From Leucaena leucocephala (lineage: Eukaryota; Streptophyta; Magnoliopsida; Fabales; Fabaceae), in assembly GCA_037074615.1 (NCBI GenBank), contig CM073534.1, forward strand, positions 5,142,861-5,206,860: a stretch of 64,000 nucleotides of DNA. The letters run 5' to 3'. Both the position numbers and the translations under genes were made by a program. The notes beneath the pieces are model-generated. The model was not told the DNA's origin. It made no database searches and saw only the letters and a list, made by a program, of their open reading frames with translations. This document shows, one piece after another, positions 1 to 12,024 of this stretch. Within the stretch, counting starts at the first letter, position 1. Each line of letters opens with the position of its first letter.

Positions 1-1167
1 GGTAATAACATAATCCACAGTGAAACCTTAAGACAATTAATGCACTAACTTTTGGGAATGTAAAAGTGATAATATGAGCAATGCCAAGTAATCAACTACT
101 AAATGAAATTAACCTTAACTATATGAGTGCAATAGATTCTCTCTAAGGATGTAAGTGTTTAGCTCTCAATGTCCTCTCATTATTAGGGTTCTTTCACTTA
201 TATTCAAATTGGAAAACATCCTACCATATGTTTGTGAGGCTCTAAATCTCACTAACTATACAACATTTATTCAAAGAATCAAGAGATCTTTTAGGGGGTA
301 TAATGAAGGATAAGAAGTTCCATATGCATGTGATAATAAATATATGGCGTGAATTCATGTCTTCTGAGGTGTAGAAGTGGTGATTGTGCTAATAGGAGTC
401 AATGCTCTTTTCTTTCTTCAATTTTTCTTGCACCATTTTCTTTTAGTTGTGCAATATGATTTTTTGCTCCTTTAGTTGGCACCTTGCATATAAAAGATGT
501 AGCACAATTTCGCAATCACAATGATTTTCTGACATGAATAAGAAGTTTATTTCAAAGAGATGCTCATGCATATATGACTTTGTATGATGGGGAAAAATGA
601 TAGGCTCAAAGGGGTGACTATGGATACAATATGTGCTAGCTTGTGTTTGGGATAAAAGGTTTAAAAATGAATGGCTCTATCATATTCAATAACATAGATG
701 CATGGGTAATTTTCAACTCAGAGCTAAGACAAGTTTTAGAGAATATAAACCAATTGAATAACCACTCAATGTAGAAATTTAGGCCGAGAATCCTTCCAAC
801 TAAAGCTTTCATCTAAATTGCTAAGCTAAAGTCTTAGACAATGTTCGTCATTCACTAGGCATTAAAACACTTATCACAATTGAAAACCCTCTTGAATGAC
901 GCATTAAAAGTTCCAAAGTAATCACTTAGAATAATGTAATAATCCTAATTTTAACAGTAAAAACTTAAGTGTTTCCAACTCAGTTTCCATTTCCAAGAAT
1001 TCAAGTGTGACAATGGTTTCTATAAACTTTTTCATGCAAAAGGTTAAAAATAATAGGGCAGTGAATCACAGTGAATCATTTATAAAACTTTAGTAGCTCA
1101 AAAGGAATCCATCTATTCAGCATTGTACAAAGCAAAGAGAAGGTAATTGGACATTTCCATACTCAAG

Positions 1168-1395
1168 TCGCAACTGAAAGTAGTGAAGGTCACGACTAAA
1201 TTTCACAGTGAGTGCTTGCCTTAAACTTACAACAGATAATCGTGACCAGGAATGATTAAGTTGTGACAACAATACATAGAGAGATATTGTTGGGCCCTAA
1301 TTGCACTCGTGTGTGGCTAATTTCCACAGAGAGCATATTAAGTCCAAAGGTCCATGTCAGGTCGCGGCCATGTAACACATAGGCCGAGACTAAAA
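1168..1395. repeat. GTCGCGAC motif cluster, 3' region of Athila-2
   Basis: Several copies of GTCGCGAC and its one- or two-base variants (GTCGCAAC, GTCACGAC, GTCGCGGC) occur 30-60 bp apart, often followed by CACAGAGA-like words. The same block sits at 9085-9303 in Athila-1 and 48361-48623 in Athila-3. No function is known to me. Confidence 0.7.
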
Positions 1396-1596
1396 ATATA
1401 GAGACTACCACTTGATAGTTTTCAACTCCCCAAACATCTTTTACACTAAAACCTTTTAGCCAACAACAAAACAGTTTAAAGTAGGGATCCAATTTTTAGC
1501 AATTCATTACACCTTAAGATAAAAAACCAGAAACTTTATGATGAAAGATTGGATTAATCGAATTATTTCACATTAATTAGCACAGAACACAATAAC

Positions 1597-1615
1597 ATCT
1601 CCCCTACACCTAAAC
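1597..1615 (-). promoter_or_regulatory. Secondary polypurine-like tract, Athila-2
   Basis: Read on the minus strand this is a purine-rich tract ending in GGGGAGAT. It closely resembles the tract abutting the 3' LTRs at 4538 and 47060. Equivalent internal copies are at 9507 and 48832. It may be a second plus-strand primer site, which is an inference. Confidence 0.45.
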
Positions 1616-2157
1616 TTGACAGTGTCCTCACTATCAGCAGAATTATAGACACCATAATGCTATATAAGATCAATTTAAATCCAGCTTCAGCACAGTAGTT
1701 AAACACATCACTCAATGCAATTTCACGGTGAAGCTCACAATCACATTCAAATCATACATCGCAATACAAGGAAAGCAAAGATGGAAATATGGGTAAGCTA
1801 AAATTATGAAATTGAGTATGGATTTAGCGCAGAGAACCAATATAAGTAAACAACACATCGTGACACAAGGGTAATATTCAAAACATAAGCAGACTAAAAT
1901 TAAACACTATCCTATTGAATCATCAAGCAGAAAAAAATTAACTCCTACTTTTACTGGTTCATCCCTTGTCAAACATATACCACATTAAGAAAACTTGTAA
2001 ACAGTAATAGATAGAAAAGGGACAATCTAGCCTCAAGGAGATAGTGGGAACTCATAATTTTGAGAGATTGCTGTTTGATTAAAAAATCTTCCCCATTGCC
2101 TTCTCTTTCTACCCAAACATACCAAAATCATGTACTTTGATTACATTGCGAAGTCCA

Positions 2158-2400
2158 TCCAAGCTTGTCATAGATTTTCCTTGTTTAAACTTGAACTTGC
2201 CAAACTGTGGCTGGTATATATTAGCAACAAACTTTGATGGTATTCCATTTATATCATTTGTATATTCCACTTCCTTAAGTGCTTCACCCAGTTAAGGTTC
2301 GTATACCGTTGCAACATACTTATGATCACTCTCCTTCGATTCGTTCAGATTCTCTATCTTGCTTTAAATCTCCTCAGGTGTTACACCAAGCTTATGTTGG
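2158..2400 (-). pseudogene. Integrase C-terminal remnant with deletion junction, Athila-2
   Basis: Minus-strand translation gives FGKFKFKQ followed by a degraded segment ending in GKIF. This corresponds to the RFKFKHEKFK...GKIF end of the Athila-1 integrase at 9956-10100. Immediately upstream, instead of integrase core, is a short Glu/Lys-rich segment (LGEALKEVEY) that has no counterpart in Athila-1 but is shared with Athila-3 (49470-49763). Reverse transcriptase, RNase H and the integrase core are absent. It carries internal stops and is not functional. Confidence 0.6.
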
Positions 2401-2557
2401 TCTACATCTCTGACATTGGTGAATTTTAACTTATGAGAGGTAATTGGTGAATGTTAGTAAGGATAAGTAAAGTTATAACATATTGGCCCTTTAACCAAAA
2501 CAACAGACTTTGGAGCCAAAGGAAATTGAAATTCACTAGTTGTGTCTACCATTTCTG

Positions 2558-2862
2558 GTCGTGACCTCTTAGAGTTATCTTAAACTCCTTGCCGTGACTC
2601 AAACTGATAGTGATTGTCTCTGGAACGTTTGGTCACGACGTGATCGTCATTTAGTCATGACTTGGGATCATAGAGAGGTTATCCCTCAACACTATGATAT
2701 GCTATCGTGACTTCATCATCTTTGCATCACGACTGGATGTCTCGGGAGTTTCTGGTCGCGATTAAACAATCATCTTGTCATGACTCCATTGTATAGAGAG
2801 TCTTTCCCTTAGCAATTTCATATCTATTTGCGACGTTCAGGTCTTGACGTCGCGACTTGTAG
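2558..2862. repeat. GTCGCGAC motif cluster, linker of Athila-2
   Basis: A dense run of GTCGTGAC, GTCACGAC, GTCATGAC and GTCGCGAC words lies between the protease-side linker and the pol remnant. It is the equivalent of 11652-12012 in Athila-1 and 49821-50100 in Athila-3. Confidence 0.7.
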
Positions 2863-2883
2863 TCACATAAGCTAGACCTTTCT

Positions 2884-3035
2884 TTGTTTGTTCCACTTTC
2901 AGTTCCCACAATGTCTTATTTTCTTGTAAAATCACTCACAACTTCCTTTCCAAAAACATTATCACTAGAGAATAATGATCTTATATCAAACTTAGATGGG
3001 AATGAGAAATCTTTGGAAACTAACAGCATACTATT
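2884..3035 (-). pseudogene. Protease-to-RT linker fragment of Athila-2
   Basis: The minus-strand frame reads SDNVFGKEVVSDFTRK and then a stop, matching SDNTFRKEFVSILQGHK of the Athila-1 linker (12025-12531). The upstream part of the same frame is at 19406-19702, on the far side of Athila-1. Athila-1 therefore cut this reading frame in two. Confidence 0.6.
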
Positions 3036-4537
3036 TGATTTGCACGGGCTGTCATCATCCAATGCATCAAAATAAAATTAATTGCACCTTATTAATGTAG
3101 TATAAGGCACAAACCTATCGTTCTTCTCGAGAAACCTTTCTATTGGAAACCTAGCAAACTTGTGACAAAACCATTGAAAACCTGAGTAAAAGTAAAATCT
3201 GGTTTTTGGGTTTTATTGATTTTTGAAGTAATAAAATAAGGGTGCAGTGAAGTAAATGTTTTGTATTTTTTAATAAGTTGGAAAATGAGTGGATTTTGAA
3301 AGGAATGTGTTAAGACAGACTCTTGATGATGGAAAACTATCTATCCTTGGTCTTAATATGATATGGGGTTTTAAAATCATTAAGTCTTAAAAGAAACCTC
3401 AATCTATCGATTGAGTCCAGAACATTCACATTCCTTAAACTCCTTTGATCAAAGCTAGTTTAAAAACTCTTAACGAACTATTAAAAGCCACTTAGCGTGT
3501 AATTTAAATAAGATAATGTATATACCCTTAAATGATCATCGATCGATGACCATATATTTCAAACAATTGAATTAGTTAGCAACGATCGTTGATAAAAATC
3601 TAATTATCTAGAAAGCAAAACTAACATATTCATATTAAACCAACATCCAAATCATCTAAATTCAATTACAAAACTTAAACACAGAATAATCAATCGATAT
3701 CCAATCCTTACTCATAAAATTAAAACCCTAGATCTAGGAATTCCAAAAACATAAGAAATGTGAGATTAAAATAGAAAACTCCCCATGTGCACTCCAGTCC
3801 ATGAACTCAAGATAAGTGATCCATCACCAAGAGACTAAAGATTTAGCCTCTCATGACTCCTACTGTGCCACAATTGCTGTCCAGGTATGATGCCATGAAG
3901 AAAGTAGAAAGAGGTGAGGGATTAATGATATAGAGATGTGAGATTATGTGAAAACATACAGAAAGATAAAAGATGAGTGTGTAGTTTATGGAGAAGGTGT
4001 AGAGAGGATTCGAGTACTGCTTCTTAGCCTAATTAGGTCCAAAAATAATAGCCCCTATTGCGTCTGCAACTTCCTCTTCCTTTTATTCCCGTATGACCTA
4101 ATCCAAAATGTGCAGCTTCAGCAATTGTCTCTTTTATTTGTGACCAGATCCACATTTTGGTTGACCTGTAGACATAAAGAACTTCCTAGAAGAAATTAGG
4201 TCACGACCTTTAGATACTTTGGTCATGACTAAAAAGAACAGAGGCGTGATATGATTTTCTTTGTCTTGTGATTTCTTTGTGCTCACATTAATCCTTAGTT
4301 CTCCCCCAAAATACCTGCAATTTAAAACCCAAGTTTACTGTAAAAGTCCAAATTAGTAGAGGATAATATTTATGCAGTTTGGAAGAGTTAATTTACCATT
4401 TTACCCTTTAATTAGCACATTGCCAAGCACAATCATGTATTACCATAAAAGCACAAATACAGGCATAAAATGAATGGTAAAGTGGTAATAAGAGCCTGAA
4501 AATGTCCTATAAATCATACACAATTTGTGTCTTATCA
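3036..4537 (-). repeat. 3' LTR of Athila-1
   Basis: The LTR is 1.50 kb. On the plus strand it runs from TGATTTGCACGGG to TGTGTCTTATCA, so on the element strand it starts TGATAAGACA and ends GCAAATCA. It aligns along its whole length with the 5' LTR at 17915-19400. It holds a mutated copy of the 18-bp palindrome at 3398-3415 and a GTCGCGAC-type pair at about 4185-4232. Confidence 0.85.
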
Positions 4538-4555
4538 ATTCCCTCACACTTGAAC
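4538..4555 (-). promoter_or_regulatory. Polypurine tract of Athila-1
   Basis: This minus-strand purine-rich sequence ends GTGAGGGAAT directly against the 3' LTR start TGATAAG. It is the expected primer for plus-strand DNA synthesis. The Athila-3 equivalent at 47060-47077 is more purine-rich. Confidence 0.6.
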
Positions 4556-4787
4556 CTTTGTACTCCTTGACAAAGACAGGAAGTACACCTAAGTTAAAGC
4601 TATTAAATCCGAGGTAATAACATAACCCATGGTGAAACCTTAAGATAATTAATTCACTATCTTTCAGGAATGTAAAAGTGATAATATGAGCAATGCCAAG
4701 TAATCAACTACTAACTGAAATCAACCTCAACTATATGAACGCAATAGATTCTCTCTAAGGATGTAAGTATTTAGCTCTCATGTCCTC

Positions 4788-7700
4788 TATCACATCCTTA
4801 CTTTTAACCTCAATTATACTCCATCAGAAGTGATTGGAACCAATTACATGATGATTTGCTTTGAAATCATTCATTTCTAAAATAATTGCTCTTGGGTACT
4901 ATTCACTTTGACTATTCATTTGATAACTCCAAAACATGTACCCTACTTTGAAAATCTATAATTAATTGTAGAAAAATTGAAATAATGTGATTCCAATTTC
5001 TAATGAAAGCTCTTTCATAGATATTTGAGGGAAAAATATAAAACTGAGGTTTTGTTGTCCACATGAAATCAGTTTATTGGTTAAAAATCACTGTTCATTT
5101 GGTAAAATCTGGAAGTTCTAGTTTCTTTGCTTAATTTCAAAAATTCAATTCTCTTTGGTTATTTATCCAAATGAACTGTGTTACCTATATATTTGAATCT
5201 CTAGATGTCCTCTTTAATCTTATAAAATTTCATAGAAAAAATCATTAATTTGATATATGAAATTATTGCGTGAATGTCACTGCCTCTCAGTACTCATTTT
5301 ATCTCAATTCTTGATCTTACTTCCAACTTTGGAAAATCATAACAATTCGGATACTTATGAAAATGAGGTGTTCTTGGCGTTCATTTAAAGCTATGTATCT
5401 TAACTTTAATCATGCCAAGTTTCAGACTAAAACTCATTGGTTTAGACATTATAAACATCATCACAAAGTGTTAGCCACAAAACATAATTATAGAAACATA
5501 CACCATACATGCTAGCATATCACCCTATAGTGTCATGTAAGTCATGTAACTTATTATACAAAACTTAATCATCAGCATTTACTCTCTTCCCTTGAGAGAA
5601 TCCAGTACCTAAAACATAGTTATGCATGTGGAAGGAATGAGATTTCATGGAAATCACAATAGCAAGTTACACAAACCATAATATCATGCATGATTAATTG
5701 GATGCTTTAACATGTTATCATGAGATGGGAGCTACTTCATAATGGTATATAAGCAAACTCTAACATGCATATTGTCATGACATAACTTGCAAGGAGTTGC
5801 AATCATTCATACTTCATCATAACATGATGACATAAGCTCAAGCTCAACCAAACACCATAATCAACAAGCAAGCAAAACAATTAAACAAACGTGAATTATA
5901 GTTAGGTATCCTTGCTACCTCTTAGTTATCCTTGTCAAGGTCTTCTTGAGGTGCTTTCATTCCTTCACAAATGTCAAAACCTAGCCATTACACAATAATA
6001 TCATGTTACAACTCAACTTGAATACAAAACCAAGACTAGGTTTCACTAGCTCCCTTTCTTTCTCTTCTTTATGCTTCTGACTTACATCTTTCCAAAATAA
6101 ATTCTCATGGTTCATTTCCACATAATTTTTCATGTAGAATCCAAATATGAAACTAGAATTTCCAAAATCAAAACACTTCAGTTTCTACAGTACCAAACCG
6201 AAGTGAAGCCCTTGATTCCTAAAATTTCACATTTTGATTCTAATCCTTCCAATACTTGTTCTCCTACTTTATCCCCACATAATTTTCCATTTTAAACTCA
6301 TTGGAAGCACCAAAATCTTGAAATTTCATCATATGAACAGTACCACATACAGTACCAACAAGAACACAAAACCTTAAATCCAAACATACTTGAATTTCCA
6401 AGCTTATACTACTTGATTATAGCTTGTTTAAGCTTGTCTAAACTTTCCATAACATAAAACTCATATTTTAACCACATATAGACAGCACTTCCAGCAGCAA
6501 CCATAAGGGAAATAGAGCACAAAAACCCCTTAAAACCAATAGCTAACTTGCTAGAAGAAAGCTCAAGATCAAGGGGGATGATTACCTTGCTTCTTGCTTC
6601 AAGTTGTGTGCTTCTTTCTTGGTTGAGTGGAAATTTTGCAAGAGTTTCCCCATGGTTCCAAGGGCTGCCGAGTAGGTCTAAAATGAGGGGGTATTTATAG
6701 AGAAATTTGGGTGAAAATGGATGGCCAATATTGATTTGTATACTATTTGATCCAAGGGCTCACATTTAATCTTGAATTTAACTTTTACTAAAAAGAATAA
6801 TTATGACATCTTGTGGGAAATCTCATGGAACACCTAAGAGGGGTATGTGGTGTGTTGTCCATGTAAGGAAGCTTCTAAAAAAATTCCAGTCTAATCCTGT
6901 ACCGATTAGAGCAGTTTCATAACAACCAGACTGTGTTTTGTTCCTAATTTTTTTATAATATATCAGGATATGTATTCTGTCCTAGAAATTAATGTCTAGG
7001 CTTCTCATACCATTGACAATGATATACTAAAGATTTATCTACCATCCATCCCTTCAGAAATGACCAAAATACCCTTGATATCTTTTCTTGCACTGTATTA
7101 ACCCTAAGGGCATAATTGTCATTTCACCCCTCTTTGTACTGCCTCAGGGCATATACTGGCTCAACTAATCATATTTATTTCCTGTGACACGTTTTTATCC
7201 TATCCCAGATGACCAAAATAGCCTCCATCCATCTCTGGTACAATCTAGGCATTTTCATAATTTTACACTTTTTCTGGACACTAGCCCCTTCTATTGATGG
7301 ACTGTTACCCTAGGTTTTGGGCCATTCTTGGCAACATCATGGGCCTATATATGAGGTCATTTGGTCTCATTTTATATAGGCTCACATATCGATAAGTTCT
7401 ATTATCGGATCACGGGTGTTGTCAAACTCCAGTCAAAATTCACTAATATGTGAATAACTTTTTATACAGAACTTCTTTCAGAGTTCTGTCACATCTAGGC
7501 CATTTGACACTGTAAGGCACACTTTCCTATAATTCCCCCACTTATATCTGAAGTCCATGAAATTTGATAAAATTTTAGATAACTTTCAGACTATCAGATA
7601 AATATCTGCTGTCTAGAGCCCTAATAAAATTTCTGTATCATGCTAGATTGACCAGTATATCTTTCTCTATTTACTGATGGAATATGGTACTAAAATACTT

Positions 7701-8022
7701 CTGGGCAACTCTAACCCTTTTCGGGCTGATCTTTCTACGATTACAATTTTGCCCTTGAACTTTTCTCTTAATTACATTTATATCCTTAACTTTTTGCATA
7801 TTTACATTTAGGTCCCTAAACTTTTAGAAATTACCACTTTTGGCCTAACTCTTGTTTTTACTTTAACTTTTGGCCTTTAAACTTTTCTAATTTTCGTTTA
7901 GATCCCTTTCTTCCTTCAAGACTCATTTAACCTTTATAATTTCTTCTGATTTTCGTCATAATCCTTTCCAAACCTCTTTCCACTATCAGTATTATACATA
8001 TAGGAAAAATTAGGATATGACA
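4788..8022 (-). mobile_element. Solo LTR, family C (copy C1)
   Basis: A 3.2 kb insertion starts TATCACATCC and ends GGATATGACA on the plus strand, flanked by TCCTC at 4783-4787 and 8023-8027. The empty site is visible in Athila-2 (about 168-190) and Athila-3 (about 47300), where the sequence runs through. It has no internal domain, primer site or coding frame, so it is a solo LTR left by recombination. It contains a TATA-like TATTTATAG near 6695 (minus strand) and an inverted repeat at 5639-5656. The related copy at 51064-56824 lies in the opposite orientation. Confidence 0.8.
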
Positions 8023-9084
8023 TCCTCTCATTGTTAGGGTTCTTTCATTCAAATTTAAAGTGGAAAACATCCTACCATATGCTTGTAATTTCTCTAAATC
8101 TCATCAACTATACAACACTTATGCAAAGAATCAAGAAGAGGTCTTTTAAGGGTAAGATGATGGAGATAGGCCATGTGAAATGGAATATGAAGGTTGAAAG
8201 TACCATATGCATGTGATGATGAATATATAGCATGAATTCATATCGTCCAAGATGAAGAGGTGGTAATTGTGCTAATAAGAGTTGATAATAGTGCCTAATT
8301 CATTTCTTCAATTTTTCTTGCACTATCTCTTTTTTTCGTTCTTTTTCTTTTCTTTTCAATGCAATACGATTTCCCCTCTTTTTTATTTGGCACTTTGTAT
8401 ATAAGAGATGTAGTACAATTCCATAATGATTTGATTTTATGACATGAATAAGAAGTTTATTTCAAAGAGATGCTCATGCATATGTAACTTTCTATGATGG
8501 AAAGAAGAAAAGTGATGAGCTCAAAGGGGGTGACTATGGATATAATGTGTGATAGGCTTGTGTTTGGGATAAAAGAGTTTAGAAATAAATGCCTCTATCA
8601 TATTCAATAACATAAATGCGCAGTAATTTTCAACTCAGAGCTAAGACAAGTTCTAAAGGATATTAACCAATTGAATAACCACTCAATATAGAAAGTTAGG
8701 CCGAGAATCCTTCCAACTAAGGTTTTCATCTAAATTGCTCATAAGCTAAAGTCTCAAACAATGTTCATCATTCACAAGGAATTAAAACACTTATCACAAT
8801 TAAAAACCCTCTTGAATGACCGATTAAAAGTTCCAAAGTAATCACTAAGAATCATGTAATAATCCCAAAATTAATAGTAAAAACTTGAGTGTTTCCAATT
8901 CAGTTTCTATTTCCAAAAAATCAAGTGCGGCGATGGTTTCTATAAGCTATTTCATGCAAAAGGTTGAAAATAGAATGGCAATGAATTATTTAGAAAAACT
9001 TTAGTAGCTCAAAATGAATCCTTCTATACAGCATTGCACAAGGCAAAGAGAAGGTAAATGGACATTTTTGCGTAAGGTCGTGAC

Positions 9085-9303
9085 TTAAAGCAGCTAAGGT
9101 CGCGACCAAATTTCACGATAGGTGCTTGCTCTTGGCTTACAAAACTAGTTGTGACCAGGAAAGAGTTTTGGTCGTGACACAAATATACAGAGAGGTATTG
9201 TCATAACCTAATGTACTCATGTCGTGACTAAGTTTCACAGAGATCATATTAAGTCCAAAATTCTATGTTAGGTCGCGACCAAAAAACACATAGGTCATGA
9301 CTA
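9085..9303. repeat. GTCGCGAC motif cluster, 3' region of Athila-1
   Basis: There are seven or more copies, including intact GGTCGCGACC at two places and variants GTCGTGAC, GTTGTGAC, GTCATGAC and GTCATAAC. They are spaced 25-60 bp and interleaved with CACAGAGA or CACATAG words. Confidence 0.75.
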
Positions 9304-9506
9304 AACACCACATAGACCACCACCTAATGCTTTTCAAAGCCCAAAACATCTTTTACACTAAAACTTTTTTAGCTAACCACAAAACAGTTTAAAGTAGGGA
9401 TCCAATTTTTAGCAATTCATCACACATTAAGATAAAAAACAAAAATTTTGTGATGAAAGATTGGATTAACTGAAGAATTTGCATTAATTAGTACAGAAAC
9501 AAGAAT

Positions 9507-9525
9507 ATCTCCCCCACACTTAAAC
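9507..9525 (-). promoter_or_regulatory. Secondary polypurine-like tract, Athila-1
   Basis: The minus strand reads GTTTAAGTGTGGGGGAGAT, nearly the same as the tract next to the Athila-3 3' LTR. The first LTR-adjacent tract of this element is at 4538. It may be a second plus-strand primer site; this is an inference from similarity and conservation in three copies. Confidence 0.5.
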
Positions 9526-9955
9526 TTAACAATATCCTCACTGTCAGCATAATAGATTTCTCCCACAATAAACCAACACACAACTCAATGCCAATTCAGC
9601 AATGAAGCACACGGTCACATTCAAAACATACATTGCAATGCAAGTAAAGCAAAGATGACATGATGGGTAAGCTAAAATCATTCATGTGAATGTGTAAGAA
9701 TCTCAAATAAACATCAATGAGTTCGTGAGACATGGACAATATAGAGTGTTATGCAAAATAGAAATAAACCGAAAATAAACAGAAATAAATCGAAGATAAA
9801 TACTATCCTATTGAATCATCCCTTTCCAATCCTCAAACCTTCATCAATATATCACATTAGAAAAACTTGTAAAAGGTAGGAGATAGGAGAGGGACAACCT
9901 GGCCTCAAGGCGGCAAAGCAGATTCCTCATAAAGTTTCAAATGGTGACCATTGGC

Positions 9956-10415
9956 CTAGAAGATTTTGCCTGTTCCCTCCTCTTTCAATTCAATTATCAC
10001 AACTTCGTAGACTTTAACAACTATATAAGGTCCATCCCAGCTAGTTTTGAATTTTTCATGTTTGAACTTGAACCTAGCTTGGTACCTTAATACTTTGTCA
10101 CCCTCCTTAAAACTCTTTCTTAGAATATGAGCATCGTGGATTAACTTTGTTTTCTGTTTATAAATTTCAGAGCTGCTATAGGCATATAATCTAATCTCTT
10201 CTAGCTCTTGAATATGCAACAACCTCTCTGAATCAACTTCTGCAAGGTCCTCATTGCAGGCTTTCACTACCCATAATGTCTTATACTCTATTTCCACAAG
10301 CATGTGACAAGCCTTCCCAAAAACTGTCCTATAAGGGGATATTCCTATAGGGGTTTTAAAAGCTGTTATGTATGCCCATAAGGCATTATCAAGTCTTAAA
10401 TTCCAATCCTTATTG
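9956..10415 (-). pseudogene. Integrase C-terminal region of Athila-1
   Basis: The minus-strand translation runs KDWNLRLDNALWAYITAFK, a Thr-Pro-rich stretch, FGKACHMLVEIEYKTLW, and an open stretch to GTGKIF. This is the part of an Athila-type integrase after the catalytic core, including the ALWAY and FGKACH signatures. The first zinc-binding domain and the DDE core are missing. The segment is fused at about 10415 to reverse transcriptase palm sequence ending GIVLGH, so RT connection, RNase H and two-thirds of integrase are deleted. It cannot encode an active integrase. Confidence 0.75.
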
Positions 10416-11330
10416 GATGTCCAAGTACTATTCCATGATCAACTATGAAATGACACTTTTCAAAGTTAAAAACCAATGTTTTCTCAATACATCTAGCAAG
10501 GATGCTGTCAAGGCTTTCTAAACACTCATCAAAAGAATTGCCATATACAATAAAATTGTTTATGAACACATCCGTGCATTTTTCAATGAAATCAGCAGAT
10601 ATAGAGAGCATACAATGCTGAAATGTGCCCGGAGCATTACACAAACCAAATGGCATTCTTTTATAGGTATATGTACCAAAGGGACATGTAAGTATGGTCT
10701 TTTCCTGGTCTATCGAATCTATTAGAATCTAGAAATATCTTGAATACCCATCTAGGAAACCATAATGGCTTTCCCTACTAATTTCTTAAGCATTTGATCA
10801 ATAAAAGGTAAGGGAAAATGATCTTTCCTAGTATAATCATTCAACTTCCGATAATCAATATAAACCCTCCATGAATTTTGCACTCTAGTAGGTATCAGTT
10901 CATCGTTCTCATTCTTGATGTCAGTCCACTCTTCTTAGGCATCACATGCAAGGAGATACCCATTCACTATCTAAAATAACAAATATGATTCCTGCCTTTA
11001 ACAATTTACTAATCTCCTTTCTAACCACATCAGAGTTCAATGGATTTAATCTTCTTTGGGGTTGTTTAGTTGGCTTGGAATCTTCACTCAACAAAATTCT
11101 TTGAGTATAAATAGTGGCATTTATCCTTTTTATACCAGTTAATTGCCAAAGGCCTCTCTATTCTTTCTAAGCACACTTAATAATCTAGACTCTTTACTAA
11201 CAATTAAAGAACTGGAAATTATGACTGGCAAGTTCGAGTTTGGCTCAAGGTAAGCATACTTTAGGTTAGAAGGTAAATCTTCTAACTCTAATTCTGGGGG
11301 TTGGACAATGGAAGGGATCAAATGTGGAAA
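10416..11330 (-). pseudogene. Reverse transcriptase, partial, Athila-1
   Basis: The region encodes the N-terminal and palm parts of a Ty3/gypsy reverse transcriptase. Visible pieces are a pre-domain (PPELELEDLPSNLKYAYLEP, 11139-11321), IDYRKLNDYTRKDHFPLPF around 10820-10880, and MPFGLCNAPGTFQHCM onward (10396-10656). The catalytic aspartate pair of the family motif is replaced by Asn-Asn in FINNF at 10555-10560. Stops and frameshifts lie between 10657 and 11138. The thumb and everything downstream to the integrase C-terminus are gone. It is the only reverse transcriptase sequence among the three Athila copies. Confidence 0.8.
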
Positions 11331-11651
11331 TCATTTAAATTAGGAATACTCCCTTTTGTAGATCATTGGAGGTTGCTCATATATGATTCATTAGGACATT
11401 CCATCTTGATTGTAGTTTCTTCAAGAGTTACACCCAGCTTAAGTTGGTTAGCAACTACAACAAAGTTGAGATCAGTCTCTCTTATTCTTGTATCTTTATT
11501 TGAGATTAAATCATTTAAGAATCTTAAAGTATGAGAGGTAATTGTTGAATGTTAGTGAGGAAAAGTAGAGTTAGAACATATTAGCCCTTTAACCAAAATA
11601 GTGGAGTGTGGAACTGAAGGGCTATAAGAATCACTGGTTGTGTGTCATTTC

Positions 11652-12012
11652 TAGTAACGACCTCTCAGGCTTATCTTTAACTTCTTGTCGTGACTCAAAC
11701 TGATAGTTAGTGTCTCTAAAATGTTTAGTCGTGACGTACTCGTCTCTCTATCGCGACGTACTCGTCCCTTTATCGCGACAGAATGTCTTGGGAGTCTTGT
11801 GTCGTGACCATACTAACATCTTATTGCGGCTCCATTTGACAAAAAGTTTCTATTGATCATTTGGTCGCGACATTACCATCCTCAGGTCATAACACACAGT
11901 CTTGGGAGTTGTTTGTCATGACATTATCATTCTCCGGTTGACTCATGTTCACGGAGAGTCTTTATCTCAACAAATTGATGTTTAGTGGCGACTTGGAGGT
12001 CTTCGTGTCACA
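11652..12012. repeat. GTCGCGAC motif cluster, linker of Athila-1
   Basis: The densest cluster in this copy has about a dozen GTCGCGAC-like words (GTCGTGAC, ATCGCGAC twice in a near-exact short repeat, GGTCGCGACA, GTCATGAC). It lies between the linker frame and the reverse transcriptase remnant, where an Athila polyprotein would normally be continuous. Confidence 0.75.
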
Positions 12013-12024
12013 ACTTGGGGTCAC

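Larger units (their letters stand above)
1..3035 (-). mobile_element. Athila-type element Athila-2, 3' part (continues at 19401)
   Basis: This is the downstream part of a Ty3/gypsy Athila-lineage retrotransposon read on the minus strand. The left edge of the window matches the sequence about 70 bp inside the 3' LTR of Athila-1 (near 4611), so the 3' LTR of this copy should lie just outside the window. The stretch 1-2150 is non-coding 3' region, and 2158-3035 holds integrase and linker remnants. It stops at 3035 with CTATT and resumes after Athila-1 at 19401 with the same CTATT. The two halves therefore form one older element that was split by a later insertion. Confidence 0.8.
8028..9955 (-). 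other. 3' non-coding region of Athila-1
   Basis: About 1.9 kb (plus 4556-4782 beyond the solo LTR) lies between the integrase end and the 3' LTR. The same region is present in Athila-2 (1-2150) and Athila-3 (47078-49400). Athila elements often carry an env-like frame here; none is visible in any of the three copies. It holds a GTCGCGAC cluster, a pyrimidine-rich stretch near 8320-8385 and a secondary polypurine-like tract. Confidence 0.65.

Noticed and set aside
2884..3075. Plus-strand 63-codon frame at 2884-3075
   Set aside because: It crosses the Athila-2/Athila-1 insertion boundary at 3035 and is antisense to the linker.
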